Source: Pseudomonadota bacterium (GTDB taxonomy: Bacteria > Bdellovibrionota > Bacteriovoracia > Bacteriovoracales > Bacteriovoracaceae). From it: a stretch of 64,000 nucleotides of DNA. The position numbers and the translations under genes are program-made. Positions 50,616 to 58,122 of this stretch are shown here, one piece after another; within the stretch, counting starts at the first letter, position 1; each line of letters begins with the position of its first letter. Below the pieces are notes generated by a model. It saw nothing but the letters and a program-made list of their open reading frames with translations, had not been told where the DNA came from and made no database searches. The stretch is taken from contig JAIYDC010000046.1 of the NCBI GenBank assembly GCA_027487685.1, forward strand, positions 62,001 through 126,000, read 5' to 3'.

Positions 50616-51568
50616 GTCCACCGAAGAAAATCCTCATCATCGGGATCGCGGGAGGCCTTGCGCAGATGACCGCAAGACTGATCCTCCTTGAACACCCCAC
50701 TTGGGAGATCACTGGAATCGATTCTCGGAGCGTGACGGAAGTTCCCCAGCTCCGAGGGCTCACCGCCGTGAACATGAAATACTCCCGCGGGAACTTCGAG
50801 AACCTGTTCCGGGTCAACAAGTTCGACGCCGTTTATCACCTGGGCCGCATCAGTCACGTCGCGAACGAGCAGAATCTCTTAGCAAAACGGATCGACCTTT
50901 CGGTGATGGGGACGAATCGAATCCTGGAAATGTGCGAGCGATCCGGGGTCCGGAAAGTCGTCATCCTTTCCACGTTCCACGTGTACGGCGCGCTCCCCGA
51001 CAATTCGATCTTCCTTCCGGAGGACGCGCCGCTACGAGCGAGCATTCGTCACCCCGAGCTCAGAGACGTGATCGAAATGGACCAGATCTGCACCAACTGG
51101 ATGTGGAAGAATCAGAACAGCATCTCCACCGTCGTCCTCAGGCCCTGCAACATCGTCGGAACACAGATCCAGAACTCGATGACGAAGTTCCTCGGAGGTC
51201 CCCTGGCGCTGAGGCCCATCGATTACAATCCGTTCTTTCAATTCATCCACGAGTTCGACATGGCCAATGTGCTCTACCGATCACTGGACGCTCTCCCGAC
51301 CGGCACCTATAACGTTGCCGGAGATGAGTTCATCTCGCTCCACGAAGCTCTCACCGTCGTCGAAACCAAGGCCGTCCCCTTTCCGATCGTTCTCGCTGGG
51401 GGCGTTAACAATTTCTTGAAGAAGTTCAGCATCAACGTCCCCGACTACCTCCTCGACTACCTGAAATTCTCCTGCCTGATCTCCAACAAAGAACTAAAAA
51501 AGCACCTAGGCCCTGATTTTTTAAGGTTTACCGTCCGCGAGGCCCTCGAACTCATTCGGCTTAAGTAG
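50612..51568 (+). CDS. NAD-dependent epimerase/dehydratase-like SDR lacking the YxxxK dyad
   Basis: 318 aa. Rossmann start ILIIGIAGGLAQMTA (GxxGxxA), DAVYHLGRISHVANE, VVILSTFHVYG and RPCNIVGTQ follow the extended-SDR pattern. Where the catalytic Tyr-x-x-x-Lys should fall, the sequence is DVIEMDQICTNW, without a Tyr/Lys pair. It therefore may be a binding or regulatory protein rather than a redox enzyme. It is coupled to the PlsC-like gene; related acyltransferase-SDR pairs exist in lipid or heparin-type envelope pathways (inference). Confidence 0.82.
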   Translation: MSPPKKILIIGIAGGLAQMTARLILLEHPTWEITGIDSRSVTEVPQLRGLTAVNMKYSRGNFENLFRVNKFDAVYHLGRISHVANEQNLLAKRIDLSVMGTNRILEMCERSGVRKVVILSTFHVYGALPDNSIFLPEDAPLRASIRHPELRDVIEMDQICTNWMWKNQNSISTVVLRPCNIVGTQIQNSMTKFLGGPLALRPIDYNPFFQFIHEFDMANVLYRSLDALPTGTYNVAGDEFISLHEALTVVETKAVPFPIVLAGGVNNFLKKFSINVPDYLLDYLKFSCLISNKELKKHLGPDFLRFTVREALELIRLK

Positions 51569-51610
51569 ATTGACGATCTGCAGGGCCTTTGACTAAAATG
51601 GTGGGCTTAT

Positions 51611-51696
51611 GGCTCCCTGGCGGAACGGTAGACGCAGCGGATTCAAAATCCGCCGTTGGCAACAACGTCCGAGTTCGAGTCTCGGGGGAGCCACCA
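51611..51696 (+). tRNA. tRNA-Leu (anticodon CAA)
   Basis: Cloverleaf with acceptor ggctccc/gggagcc, anticodon stem gcgga/tccgc with loop ttcaaaa (anticodon CAA), and a class II variable arm (cgtt..aacg). The T-arm is ccgag/ctcgg and discriminator A with encoded CCA ends at 51696. It begins 42 nt after the SDR gene. It decodes UUG. The 3' end is repeated downstream (see the structured element). Confidence 0.95.
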
Positions 51697-51756
51697 AATC
51701 ATCACCAGTAATTAACCCACTCCATTCATCTCAAACGAAACGTTTCCAAAAAGCCT
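51697..51756. other. Spacer between tRNA-Leu and structured element
   Basis: 60 nt of AT-rich DNA with no gene. The first nt (aaatca) directly follow CCA and are copied after the mosaic pseudo-tRNA at 52671-52676. Confidence 0.6.
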
Positions 51757-51928
51757 GTGGCTCCCCCGAGCTCGAAGGGTTTTGTGTACGGTCGTCGGAG
51801 CTGCCCCAAGGCAGGTCCGATGACCGGCGGCACGACACGATGTCGTGACGAACAAAACCACAGTGCCAAAGGAAGGGAGCTGGAAGCGACCGCCCGGAGG
51901 CCGAGTCTCGGGGGAGCCACCTTTTTTT
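51757..51928 (+). ncRNA. Structured palindromic element built from the tRNA-Leu 3' end, with T-tract
   Basis: A closing 14-bp stem pairs 51757-51770 (reverse complement of the tRNA 3' end) with 51907-51920 (direct copy of it). A T7 run follows, as in an intrinsic terminator. Inside are: ggttttgt/acaaaacc (51778-51785 with 51852-51859); ggtcgtcgg/ccgatgacc (51790-51798 with 51817-51825, one G-U); ctgcc/ggcag (51801-51805 with 51810-51814); and cacgaca/tgtcgtg (51831-51837 with 51841-51847). ggcgg 51826-51830 could also pair with ccgcc 51890-51894 as a pseudoknot. No open reading frame is convincing. It could be a small RNA gene or a miniature mobile element; it matches no RNA family I know. 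Confidence 0.5.
51902..51921 (+). repeat. 20-nt exact direct repeat of the tRNA-Leu 3' end (att-like)
   Basis: Identical to 51676-51695 of the tRNA gene (T-loop to CC of CCA). Such repeats are the usual scar of integration at a tRNA 3' end, but only 206 nt separate the copies and no integrase is present. Confidence 0.75.
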
Positions 51929-52532
51929 AAATTTTATTTGTAGAGCCGGCCAATGCCTCAGAAATCTTTGTCTTCATCTTTTTACTCAAACAACGATCAA
52001 AAATCGCGGAAGAGTTCATGCGTTTAAGCTGCTCTTCTGCTGCTTCTTTGTCGCCTTTCTTTGAATAGCACTCGGACACTGCTAACAGTCCTTTCACCAC
52101 CGAATCTAAGTTTGGACAACGCCAGTCGGATGTCCCTAAATAAGCTTTCGCACCAAGTTCGGGATTCAACACCTCTGCAGCTGCAACACCTACCCTTCCG
52201 ATGCACTCACCTGCCGCAGAGTTGTGGCTACCACCGGAAGAAGACATCGCAGAGAGGGCAATGACAGGAGAGCACACTGTAATTCCACCGATTATCCCAC
52301 CGGTAAACCTGATGATAAAATCTGTAGAATATCCCAGACCTGTAATGAGATAGCTAGCACTCGTTCCACTTGCATGAGACACATTTTCCCAAACTGATTC
52401 ACCCTGAGCTAACTTTACATTATTAAATTCATTCTCACAGGGGCCAGTGACGATGTGCTTTCTTTTCAAATTTTCACTATGAGAGCAAGCAAAAAGTAAA
52501 ACACAAATTGTAATCATTGTTAGACGATTCAT
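51927..52532 (-). CDS. Lipoprotein of unknown function within the tRNA-flanked segment
   Basis: 201 aa. Signal MNRLTMITICVLLFAC with lipobox LFAC. The mature protein has a small Gly-rich hydrophobic stretch (FIIRFTGGIIGGITVCSPVIALSAM), several cysteines and a C-terminal helical part (CYSKKGDKEAAEEQLKRM) resembling one TPR. The gene is visibly more AT-rich than its surroundings and lies between the structured element and the mosaic pseudo-tRNA, consistent with acquisition as a cassette. Confidence 0.7.
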   Translation of the reverse strand: MNRLTMITICVLLFACSHSENLKRKHIVTGPCENEFNNVKLAQGESVWENVSHASGTSASYLITGLGYSTDFIIRFTGGIIGGITVCSPVIALSAMSSSGGSHNSAAGECIGRVGVAAAEVLNPELGAKAYLGTSDWRCPNLDSVVKGLLAVSECYSKKGDKEAAEEQLKRMNSSAIFDRCLSKKMKTKISEALAGSTNKI

Positions 52533-52580
52533 TTAGCTCTCCGAGTGAAGGTTTATGGGTAGCTTAAAGAATATTGCACT

Positions 52581-52676
52581 GGAACGGTAGACGCAGCGGA
52601 TTCAAAATCCGCCGTTGCCAACAACGTTCGAGCTCGAAGGGTTTTGTGTTCGCTCGTCGGGGAAGCCACCAAATCA
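52581..52676 (+). pseudogene. Mosaic pseudo-tRNA-Leu with insertion in the T-arm
   Basis: 52581-52632 matches tRNA-Leu 51622-51673 at 50 of 52 bases (D-arm to start of T-arm). 52629-52660 then matches the left part of the structured element (51767-51798) at 30 of 32. 52658-52676 matches the tRNA 3' end plus flank (51683-51701) at 18 of 19. The 5' acceptor strand is missing, so no functional tRNA forms. The joins occur at short shared words (cgag; tcgg), suggesting template switching. Confidence 0.8.
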
Positions 52677-52684
52677 ACGCAAAT

Positions 52685-53044
52685 CTACTTCCGGACTAAG
52701 ACCTTAAACCCGCCCATCGTAAAGCGCTCAACTGAAAAAGGCATCACCATATCCTTCATCCCCGTCATCCGTGGATCCTTGTGAACTTTCTTATTGATCC
52801 GCACACGGTCGGCCTTGGACTTATAAACGATGAAAGCAAAAATGACGGTTTCATCTTTTTTCAGTTTGTACTGTTTAGGAAAGGGAAACCCCCAAGCAGT
52901 ATCCAGGTCATCTCCGACGCATTCGTAGTAGTCGAGAGCACCGTGATCCATCCAAACTTTACACCCTAGTTTTGCCATTTTCTTATAAGCGGGGAGATTC
53001 TTCTTCTTGATTGGGATAACGAATCCATCTACGTACCGGGCCAT
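52685..53044 (-). CDS. DUF1428 family protein (YbaA-like)
   Basis: 119 aa, full length. MARYVDGFVIPIKKKNLPAYKKMA, VWMDHGALDYYECVGDD, VIFAFIVYKSKADRVRIN and PFSVERFTMGGFKVLV match the family throughout. It has a dimeric ferredoxin-like fold; function unknown. It is monocistronic and lies just after the pseudo-tRNA. Confidence 0.9.
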   Translation of the reverse strand: MARYVDGFVIPIKKKNLPAYKKMAKLGCKVWMDHGALDYYECVGDDLDTAWGFPFPKQYKLKKDETVIFAFIVYKSKADRVRINKKVHKDPRMTGMKDMVMPFSVERFTMGGFKVLVRK

Positions 53045-53163
53045 GGGAGCTCCAATTTTTAAAAGTTATTTCTAAGCATCACGAGTAAGTTTGTAATCCG
53101 AGGGTACCCTCACATTCGAATCCCATGGAAATGTATCACGGAAGGGTCAGAAGTGAAGGGTGC

Positions 53164-53562
53164 CTATGCTCGTTGTTCAGCGAATCTCAGGAGATACCCA
53201 TCCGGGTCCAAGATCAAAAACTCTCGCTGACAGAGTGACTCCGCTCCGATCTGATAAGACGTCTCCTTCGGCGCCCTGAAATACCCAAGGCCGGATGCCT
53301 CGATGCGCGTCTCCAGTAAAGCAATGCTGGGGACGTTGATCTGGAAGTTTAACCCTCGTCCGTAGGGATACTCAAGATCTCCTGTCACCCAGTGACCATT
53401 CTTCTCTTCGAGCATGATCTGGGCCTCTCCGAGGGAGAGGAAAACAAACCGAGCTTCAGTTCTCTCGTAGTCGATCTGGAACCCGAGGAGATGGTTATAG
53501 AAATCCAAACTCCGCTCAAGGTTACTAACAGACAACTCCGGAATGAGGGGCGCAAACTTCAT
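53164..53562 (-). CDS. VOC family protein, bleomycin-resistance/glyoxalase-like
   Basis: 132 aa from ATG 53562 (MKFAPLIPELSVSNLERSLDFY, the usual start of this subfamily; two in-frame ATGs lie upstream). Two beta-alpha-beta-beta-beta units; metal-ligand residues are weakly conserved (LMLEEKNGHW, FLILDPDGYLLRF). It is likely a binding protein or a resistance/dioxygenase-like enzyme of unknown substrate. Confidence 0.85.
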   Translation of the reverse strand: MKFAPLIPELSVSNLERSLDFYNHLLGFQIDYERTEARFVFLSLGEAQIMLEEKNGHWVTGDLEYPYGRGLNFQINVPSIALLETRIEASGLGYFRAPKETSYQIGAESLCQREFLILDPDGYLLRFAEQRA

Positions 53563-53670
53563 GGAAAAGAGCATAGGCCATCTACGACTCAAATCATAGA
53601 CGCGGTGGATGCAAACTCTGGCGTCGGCAGCATCCTCTCTCTGTTCAGGGTCAGAGAATCCTTTTTGCCT

Positions 53671-54903
53671 TTAAAAATTTCGACTCCCAAGGGCGCGCTT
53701 TACGCAGTCGACGTCGAACCGCGGCTGCGGCGGCGACTGCGACATCAGCCGCCTCGCATCGGTCATCCACAAGGCGCGGATGTCGTCATAGGTTGCTGCC
53801 AGCCTCTGCGACGCCGGCAGTGGACCAAAATCTACCAGCACCAGTCTTCCTTCGCTGGTAACAAAAATGTTCTGGGTATTAATGTCGAGAACGATATTGT
53901 TCTGCCGAGAGATCCGCTGAGCTTCTTCGTAGAATTTCCGCAACTCCTGCTCGATGTGCGGGGGAATCTGGCCATTGTTACTGGCGATGAATCGATCGAG
54001 CTGAGTGCCCTGAGCGAACTCCGTCGTGATCCAATTCCCATTCGGATCATAGGCGAGGAGTCCCGGCACCTGGATGGTGCTCGTTTGCGTTAGCCACCGG
54101 TGGTTAAGAACCGAGTTCCACATCATCTCCCGGGAGAAATTCATATCCTTAGCAATCTTAATGACTACATCTCTTCCGCCGACTTGCGTGATGTACGCGT
54201 CTGCTTGAGCGCCCGCGCCTAAGTGTCTTTGGAGCCGGAGTGTCTCGCTACCCGTGTTAAACTCTCGTCGGTTGGGCCTCGCCCGCAAGTCATTCACAAC
54301 GTGTTTGACTCGGTCGAAGAGGCCGGTGTCTATGACAACGGACGACATCCAGTTGGTCGCTCGCTGAACGATCGAACCAGATCCTGGCCGCTGGCCCATG
54401 TAAAAGCCTTGTTGCAGAACCCGTTCATAGACTCTGCCGTCATAACCCGACGGCGCGATGGCCAGGTTCCTTGAAAAATACTGCTCCGAGTTCTGAGAAA
54501 GAAACCCACGAATGTTCTCTCCACCCTGAGGCGCTCGCACCTGGGAGACAGGCCTAGAAGTGACTCTTCTGATTCTTGTGAGCAACTCATCAACGGATGA
54601 AGGACCTTCCAGAGGATAGGTCACCGACGGATTTGTTCTCAAGGCTTCATCCATCAGCATCAGCCTATTCTCGACGGACAGCGGAGGATTGGGCGCACCA
54701 GAGTTCGTCGGCACGGCGATGACGAGATCTGCCTGGCCGGACCTCACTAACTGCTCAGCGAAGGCCTGGTCCGCAAGACTCCAGGGATCGAATAGGCCGC
54801 TAACAACGACGATCTTCTGGGCGTTACGGATCGCATCATCCGTGAGGGGAACCCCCCATGACAAATTGATCAAAACTATGAAGGTCAAAAAACCGTACAT
54901 CAT
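53671..54903 (-). CDS. Exported protein kinase-like protein with degenerate nucleotidyltransferase-like N-terminus
   Basis: 410 aa from ATG 54903 (a TTG at 54942 is an alternative). A hydrophobic signal (MMYGFLTFIVLINLSWG) precedes two domains. About 25-100: KIVVVSGLFDPWSLADQAF, ADLVIAVPTN and PPLSVENRLMLMDEAL, the layout of NadD/CoaD-type adenylyltransferases, but the T/HxGH motif is lost (SLAD). About 220-380: a kinase fold with the Gly-rich loop LGAGAQ, Lys249 in VVIKIAKD, Asp340 and Asn345 in LDINTQN, and DFG at 358-360. The kinase residues look complete. Export of an ATP-dependent kinase is unusual; it may be a secreted effector. It is not the usual HRD form, as Leu-Asp replaces it. Confidence 0.7.
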   Translation of the reverse strand: MMYGFLTFIVLINLSWGVPLTDDAIRNAQKIVVVSGLFDPWSLADQAFAEQLVRSGQADLVIAVPTNSGAPNPPLSVENRLMLMDEALRTNPSVTYPLEGPSSVDELLTRIRRVTSRPVSQVRAPQGGENIRGFLSQNSEQYFSRNLAIAPSGYDGRVYERVLQQGFYMGQRPGSGSIVQRATNWMSSVVIDTGLFDRVKHVVNDLRARPNRREFNTGSETLRLQRHLGAGAQADAYITQVGGRDVVIKIAKDMNFSREMMWNSVLNHRWLTQTSTIQVPGLLAYDPNGNWITTEFAQGTQLDRFIASNNGQIPPHIEQELRKFYEEAQRISRQNNIVLDINTQNIFVTSEGRLVLVDFGPLPASQRLAATYDDIRALWMTDARRLMSQSPPQPRFDVDCVKRALGSRNF

Positions 54904-55050
54904 TGATTTATGATCGGATTTTGAGCGGACATGTTTAACCAAAATTCCATTTCCTTTGTCGTATTGTCAGGATTGCTAACCTTCCCTAACATTACTTGAC
55001 CAAGAGCATCCAGTTAACTCATAGTGAGTAAACAACAAGGAGACATCCCG

Positions 55051-55674
55051 ATGAAATTACTTTTTGCTCTGGCATTCATGGTTTCCACATCGGCCTTCGC
55101 CGAGATGGCCGTTCCGGTCAAAATCTTCTCGAAAAGCGAACTCACTGCCATCCTCGGTCCCTATCCTGAAAAAGGATCAGCACTCGAGCGCAAGGACTAC
55201 GACGTCTTGAAAAAATTCCAAGAGACTCGGACCAAAGAAGAGTGTGCGGAAGCTCAGGCTGAGGCCAACTCTTCGCTCATCTCGTTCTTCGCCTCAAGCG
55301 AAGGTCCTCTTTCGAAAGACGAACTCAAGGCCGTCACACCGTTCCTTTTGAAGACCATCGCAGTGACCGGGGCCAATGTGCTCGTCGCCAAGAAGATCTA
55401 TAAGAGACCGCGTCCCTATGACTACTTCGAAGACCTGAGCCCCTGCGTGAAGAGAGAAACGTCTTACGCCTACCCGAGTGGCCACGCCGCCACGGCCTTC
55501 GCCCTGGGACACGCCCTGGTGAAGAGGTTCCCTGAGAGAGCAGACGCCATCTTCGCCCGGGCCAAGAACATCGCCTGGAACCGAGTCTTAGGCGGCGTGC
55601 ATCACCCCTCAGATCTCGAGGCATCCGAGAGACTGATCAATGCCTTACTCGCTGCCGACAAAGACCTCCACTAG
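55051..55674 (+). CDS. Periplasmic PAP2/class A acid phosphatase-like protein
   Basis: 207 aa from ATG 55051 (AAGGAG upstream; an in-frame GTG at 55024 is not needed). Signal peptide MKLLFALAFMVSTSAFA. The three phosphatase motifs are KIYKRPRPYDYF, YPSGHAATAFALGH and RVLGGVHHPSDLEA (RxxxxxHxxxD). It is a soluble, PhoN-like acid phosphatase acting on periplasmic phosphoesters. Confidence 0.92.
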   Translation: MKLLFALAFMVSTSAFAEMAVPVKIFSKSELTAILGPYPEKGSALERKDYDVLKKFQETRTKEECAEAQAEANSSLISFFASSEGPLSKDELKAVTPFLLKTIAVTGANVLVAKKIYKRPRPYDYFEDLSPCVKRETSYAYPSGHAATAFALGHALVKRFPERADAIFARAKNIAWNRVLGGVHHPSDLEASERLINALLAADKDLH

Positions 55675-55682
55675 AACTCAAA

Positions 55683-55716
55683 CAAGTACAGGAGTATCAC
55701 GATACTCCTGTACTTG
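55683..55716 (+). terminator. Perfect 15-bp hairpin after the phosphatase gene
   Basis: Stem caagtacaggagtat / atactcctgtacttg with loop cacg, 9 nt after the stop, followed by a short attatt. It is likely a terminator even though the T-tract is poor. The remaining 170 nt to the next gene hold nothing obvious. Confidence 0.65.
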
Positions 55717-55888
55717 ATTATTCCGATCAATTCACCCGGACCAGCATCGAAACCGCTCCTGGTACAAAAAATCCTCCGCAGACATGAATTCTTACGTTCG
55801 AGGGCCGAGGCTAGGCCCGCCATCAGAAGCCCTGGAAATAATCGTCCATCATGGGTAAGATACCTGAATCAATCAACAAGGATGTAAA

Positions 55889-56338
55889 ATGAAAAAGCTC
55901 TTCGTTACTCTCGCCGTCGCTCTCCTCTCAACGGGAGCGTTCGCTCAAGACAAAAGCAGTGGGTGCGGCGCTGGTTGGCAGGTCACCAAATCGATGACGA
56001 CCTCGGGCTCCTCCACGCGATCCCTCACGAATGCTACTTTCTCACAAGGTCTCGCGATGACCTCTGGAACTTCTGGCTGTGCGAAGCATGACATCGTCAT
56101 GCAAGAGAAACAGAAGATCCATTACGTTGAGTCGAACCTCGTTCCCTTGAGACGCGAAGTCGCCATGGGTGAAGGTGAACGGATCAACGCTCTCGCGTCG
56201 ATCTGGGGATGCCAGAACGCAGACTCCCTTGCGCCATCGCTCAAAAGAAACTACCGCCGCGTGTTCTACAAGAAGAACCCAAGCGAAGTCGTCAAAGGCC
56301 TCGATGCGCTCCTTGCCGGTTGCTCACTTAACGTGTGA
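55889..56338 (+). CDS. DUF3015 family secreted protein
   Basis: 149 aa. Signal peptide MKKLFVTLAVALLSTGAFA. SSGCGAGWQVTK, TNATFSQGLAMTSGTSGC and LVPLRREVAMGEGERINALASIWGC follow the DUF3015 pattern with conserved cysteines. Function is unknown. Its stop overlaps the start of the DUF4105 gene (GTGA), a pairing seen in other Gram-negative genomes. Confidence 0.85.
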   Translation: MKKLFVTLAVALLSTGAFAQDKSSGCGAGWQVTKSMTTSGSSTRSLTNATFSQGLAMTSGTSGCAKHDIVMQEKQKIHYVESNLVPLRREVAMGEGERINALASIWGCQNADSLAPSLKRNYRRVFYKKNPSEVVKGLDALLAGCSLNV

Positions 56339-58116
56339 TCCCACTCCTCATCTTCCTGTCCTCACTAGCGACCTCCATTGCTAGTGAGGATCTTTTCCGC
56401 ACGCAATGGATCAGATCCCTTCACAAAGATAATCAAAAGAACAAAGCATTTTGGTTCACGGGCTCCGGAGACGATCCCGATCTAGAGCTCAAGGCCACCA
56501 TTTCTGCCTTCAACGCAAAAGAGAATTTTGACTCAAACAACCATGCGCAGTGCCTTTATCCGGGCCGCAGGATGCTCATCGAGAGGCACCTCGGGACAAA
56601 ACTTTTCCCCCACTCCAAATGCCCGGATTACGATCAGTGGATCCACCGCCTTAATCCTCAAGGAGTGAGTGTCGTTTTCGCGGGGAACTATCCCGATAAT
56701 CCCGGCTCCCTCTTCGGCCATACTTTTTTAAAGTTCAATACGGCTGGCGCTGCTGGGAGCAACCTCCTCGACTACGCCCTTAACTTTTCGGCCGATGTCC
56801 GTGACGAGATCGGGTTCCTCTATGCGCTCAAGGGCCTCTCCGGCGGCTACTTCGGATGGTTTAGCCTGGATCCGTATTTCATGAAAGTGAACGAATACAA
56901 CGAGGGTGAAGGCCGGGATATCTGGGAGTATGAAACGACCCTTGGCCCGGAGGAGGCGAGGTTGATTCTTTCTCACGTCTGGGAACTCCGGCAAAGGGCC
57001 CAGTTTAAGTACTACTTCCTGAGTGAGAACTGTTCCTCCTTCATCCTGAATCTCCTGGATTTCGCTAGGCCCGAATGGAATCTCCAGACGCAAATGCCTT
57101 GGTACGTGATCCCGCTTGAGACGGTGAAGGTCCTTCACCACCGATCAGACCGGGTCCGGAAAACAACGTACAGGCCTTCGGTCCGCTTGCGCGCACAGCA
57201 CGCGTTCACGCAGCTGAGCTTCCAAGAGCAGACCGGGGTCAAGAGAATCCTCGATTCGAAAGACGGTCTGACCGACGAGACCGATCCGAAGACCTTGAAA
57301 GTGGCGGCGATGCAAATCGCGGCGATTCACAGTCGGAAGGATGGATCCCTACCACAGGCCTTGGTAGAAAAAGAAGAGGATGTCCTCCTGCGACTGAGCG
57401 AACTCTCTTCTGAGTCTCTCCTGAAAAACAATGAACTTCCCTCCCCCCACGACGGCCATGACATCACGCAAGTCAGCATCGGCGCCGTCCACGACGAGCG
57501 CACAGCATTCCTCCTCGGGTACAGGCCGGGAGTCCATGATCTGAATGACTATGCCACGGGCTACCTGCCGTACTCTGAGTTATCGATCCTCGATTCCTCG
57601 CTTCGCGTGGATCACAAGAATCTAGAGTTCCAGAAGATAGATTTCCTCTCGATGACGCTCCTTCGTCCCTGGACGGTCAATGAGAAAGAATGGTCTTGGG
57701 GCGCGAAAGTGTCTTACCAGGGGAACTCACAACTGTTCGCAAAAAATGCTGACCAATTCTTAGGCGAGGCCCTCCTCGGGATGGCCTCGGTGACTCAAGA
57801 CTCACTCCTCCTCGGTTTCCTTGCGGGGACCTACATCAGCGCGGGAGAACTCAACCTTGATCAGTCTCTGGGTCTCATGGCCCAGACGCATCTGATTTGG
57901 AACGAGGACACCTGGAAGAGCGTGAACGGGATGAAGTTTTACCAAGACCTGAATCACACTCAAACTGATTCCTACCAGCTGGTGCCGTACAGTAACCTGG
58001 CCTTTCATGATGGCCCAAACTTAGACTACCAAGCGAAGTTTGTTTGGCCTGTGTACACTCCGGGACTACACAGAACTCCGGCGCAGCTGACGGTGGAAAT
58101 TGAATACCACTTCTAA
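56335..58116 (+). CDS. DUF4105 (Lnb-like N-terminal domain) protein
   Basis: 593 aa from GTG 56335. A short hydrophobic N-terminus (IPLLIFLSSLATSIAS) is a signal. The DUF4105 region (about 105-260) shows VSVVFAGNYPDNPGSLFGHTFLKF, GGYFGWFSLDPYFMKVNEYN, ERDIWEYET-like GRDIWEYETTL and FLSENCSSFILNLL, a papain/NlpC-like Cys-His pattern. The C-terminal half is strand-rich, ending HRTPAQLTVEIEYHF with a terminal Phe, so a barrel is possible. It is probably in the periplasm or outer membrane. Confidence 0.85.
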   Translation: MIPLLIFLSSLATSIASEDLFRTQWIRSLHKDNQKNKAFWFTGSGDDPDLELKATISAFNAKENFDSNNHAQCLYPGRRMLIERHLGTKLFPHSKCPDYDQWIHRLNPQGVSVVFAGNYPDNPGSLFGHTFLKFNTAGAAGSNLLDYALNFSADVRDEIGFLYALKGLSGGYFGWFSLDPYFMKVNEYNEGEGRDIWEYETTLGPEEARLILSHVWELRQRAQFKYYFLSENCSSFILNLLDFARPEWNLQTQMPWYVIPLETVKVLHHRSDRVRKTTYRPSVRLRAQHAFTQLSFQEQTGVKRILDSKDGLTDETDPKTLKVAAMQIAAIHSRKDGSLPQALVEKEEDVLLRLSELSSESLLKNNELPSPHDGHDITQVSIGAVHDERTAFLLGYRPGVHDLNDYATGYLPYSELSILDSSLRVDHKNLEFQKIDFLSMTLLRPWTVNEKEWSWGAKVSYQGNSQLFAKNADQFLGEALLGMASVTQDSLLLGFLAGTYISAGELNLDQSLGLMAQTHLIWNEDTWKSVNGMKFYQDLNHTQTDSYQLVPYSNLAFHDGPNLDYQAKFVWPVYTPGLHRTPAQLTVEIEYHF

Positions 58117-58122
58117 GCGACG

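Noticed and set aside
51611-51928. Group I or II intron in tRNA-Leu
   Set aside because: The tRNA is uninterrupted, the extra sequence lies after the CCA end, and the intron core motifs are not visible.
51757-51928. 4.5S, 6S, tmRNA or RNase P RNA
   Set aside because: The size is close to 6S, but the fold is multibranched rather than a single rod, and the conserved words of SRP, tmRNA and RNase P RNAs are absent.
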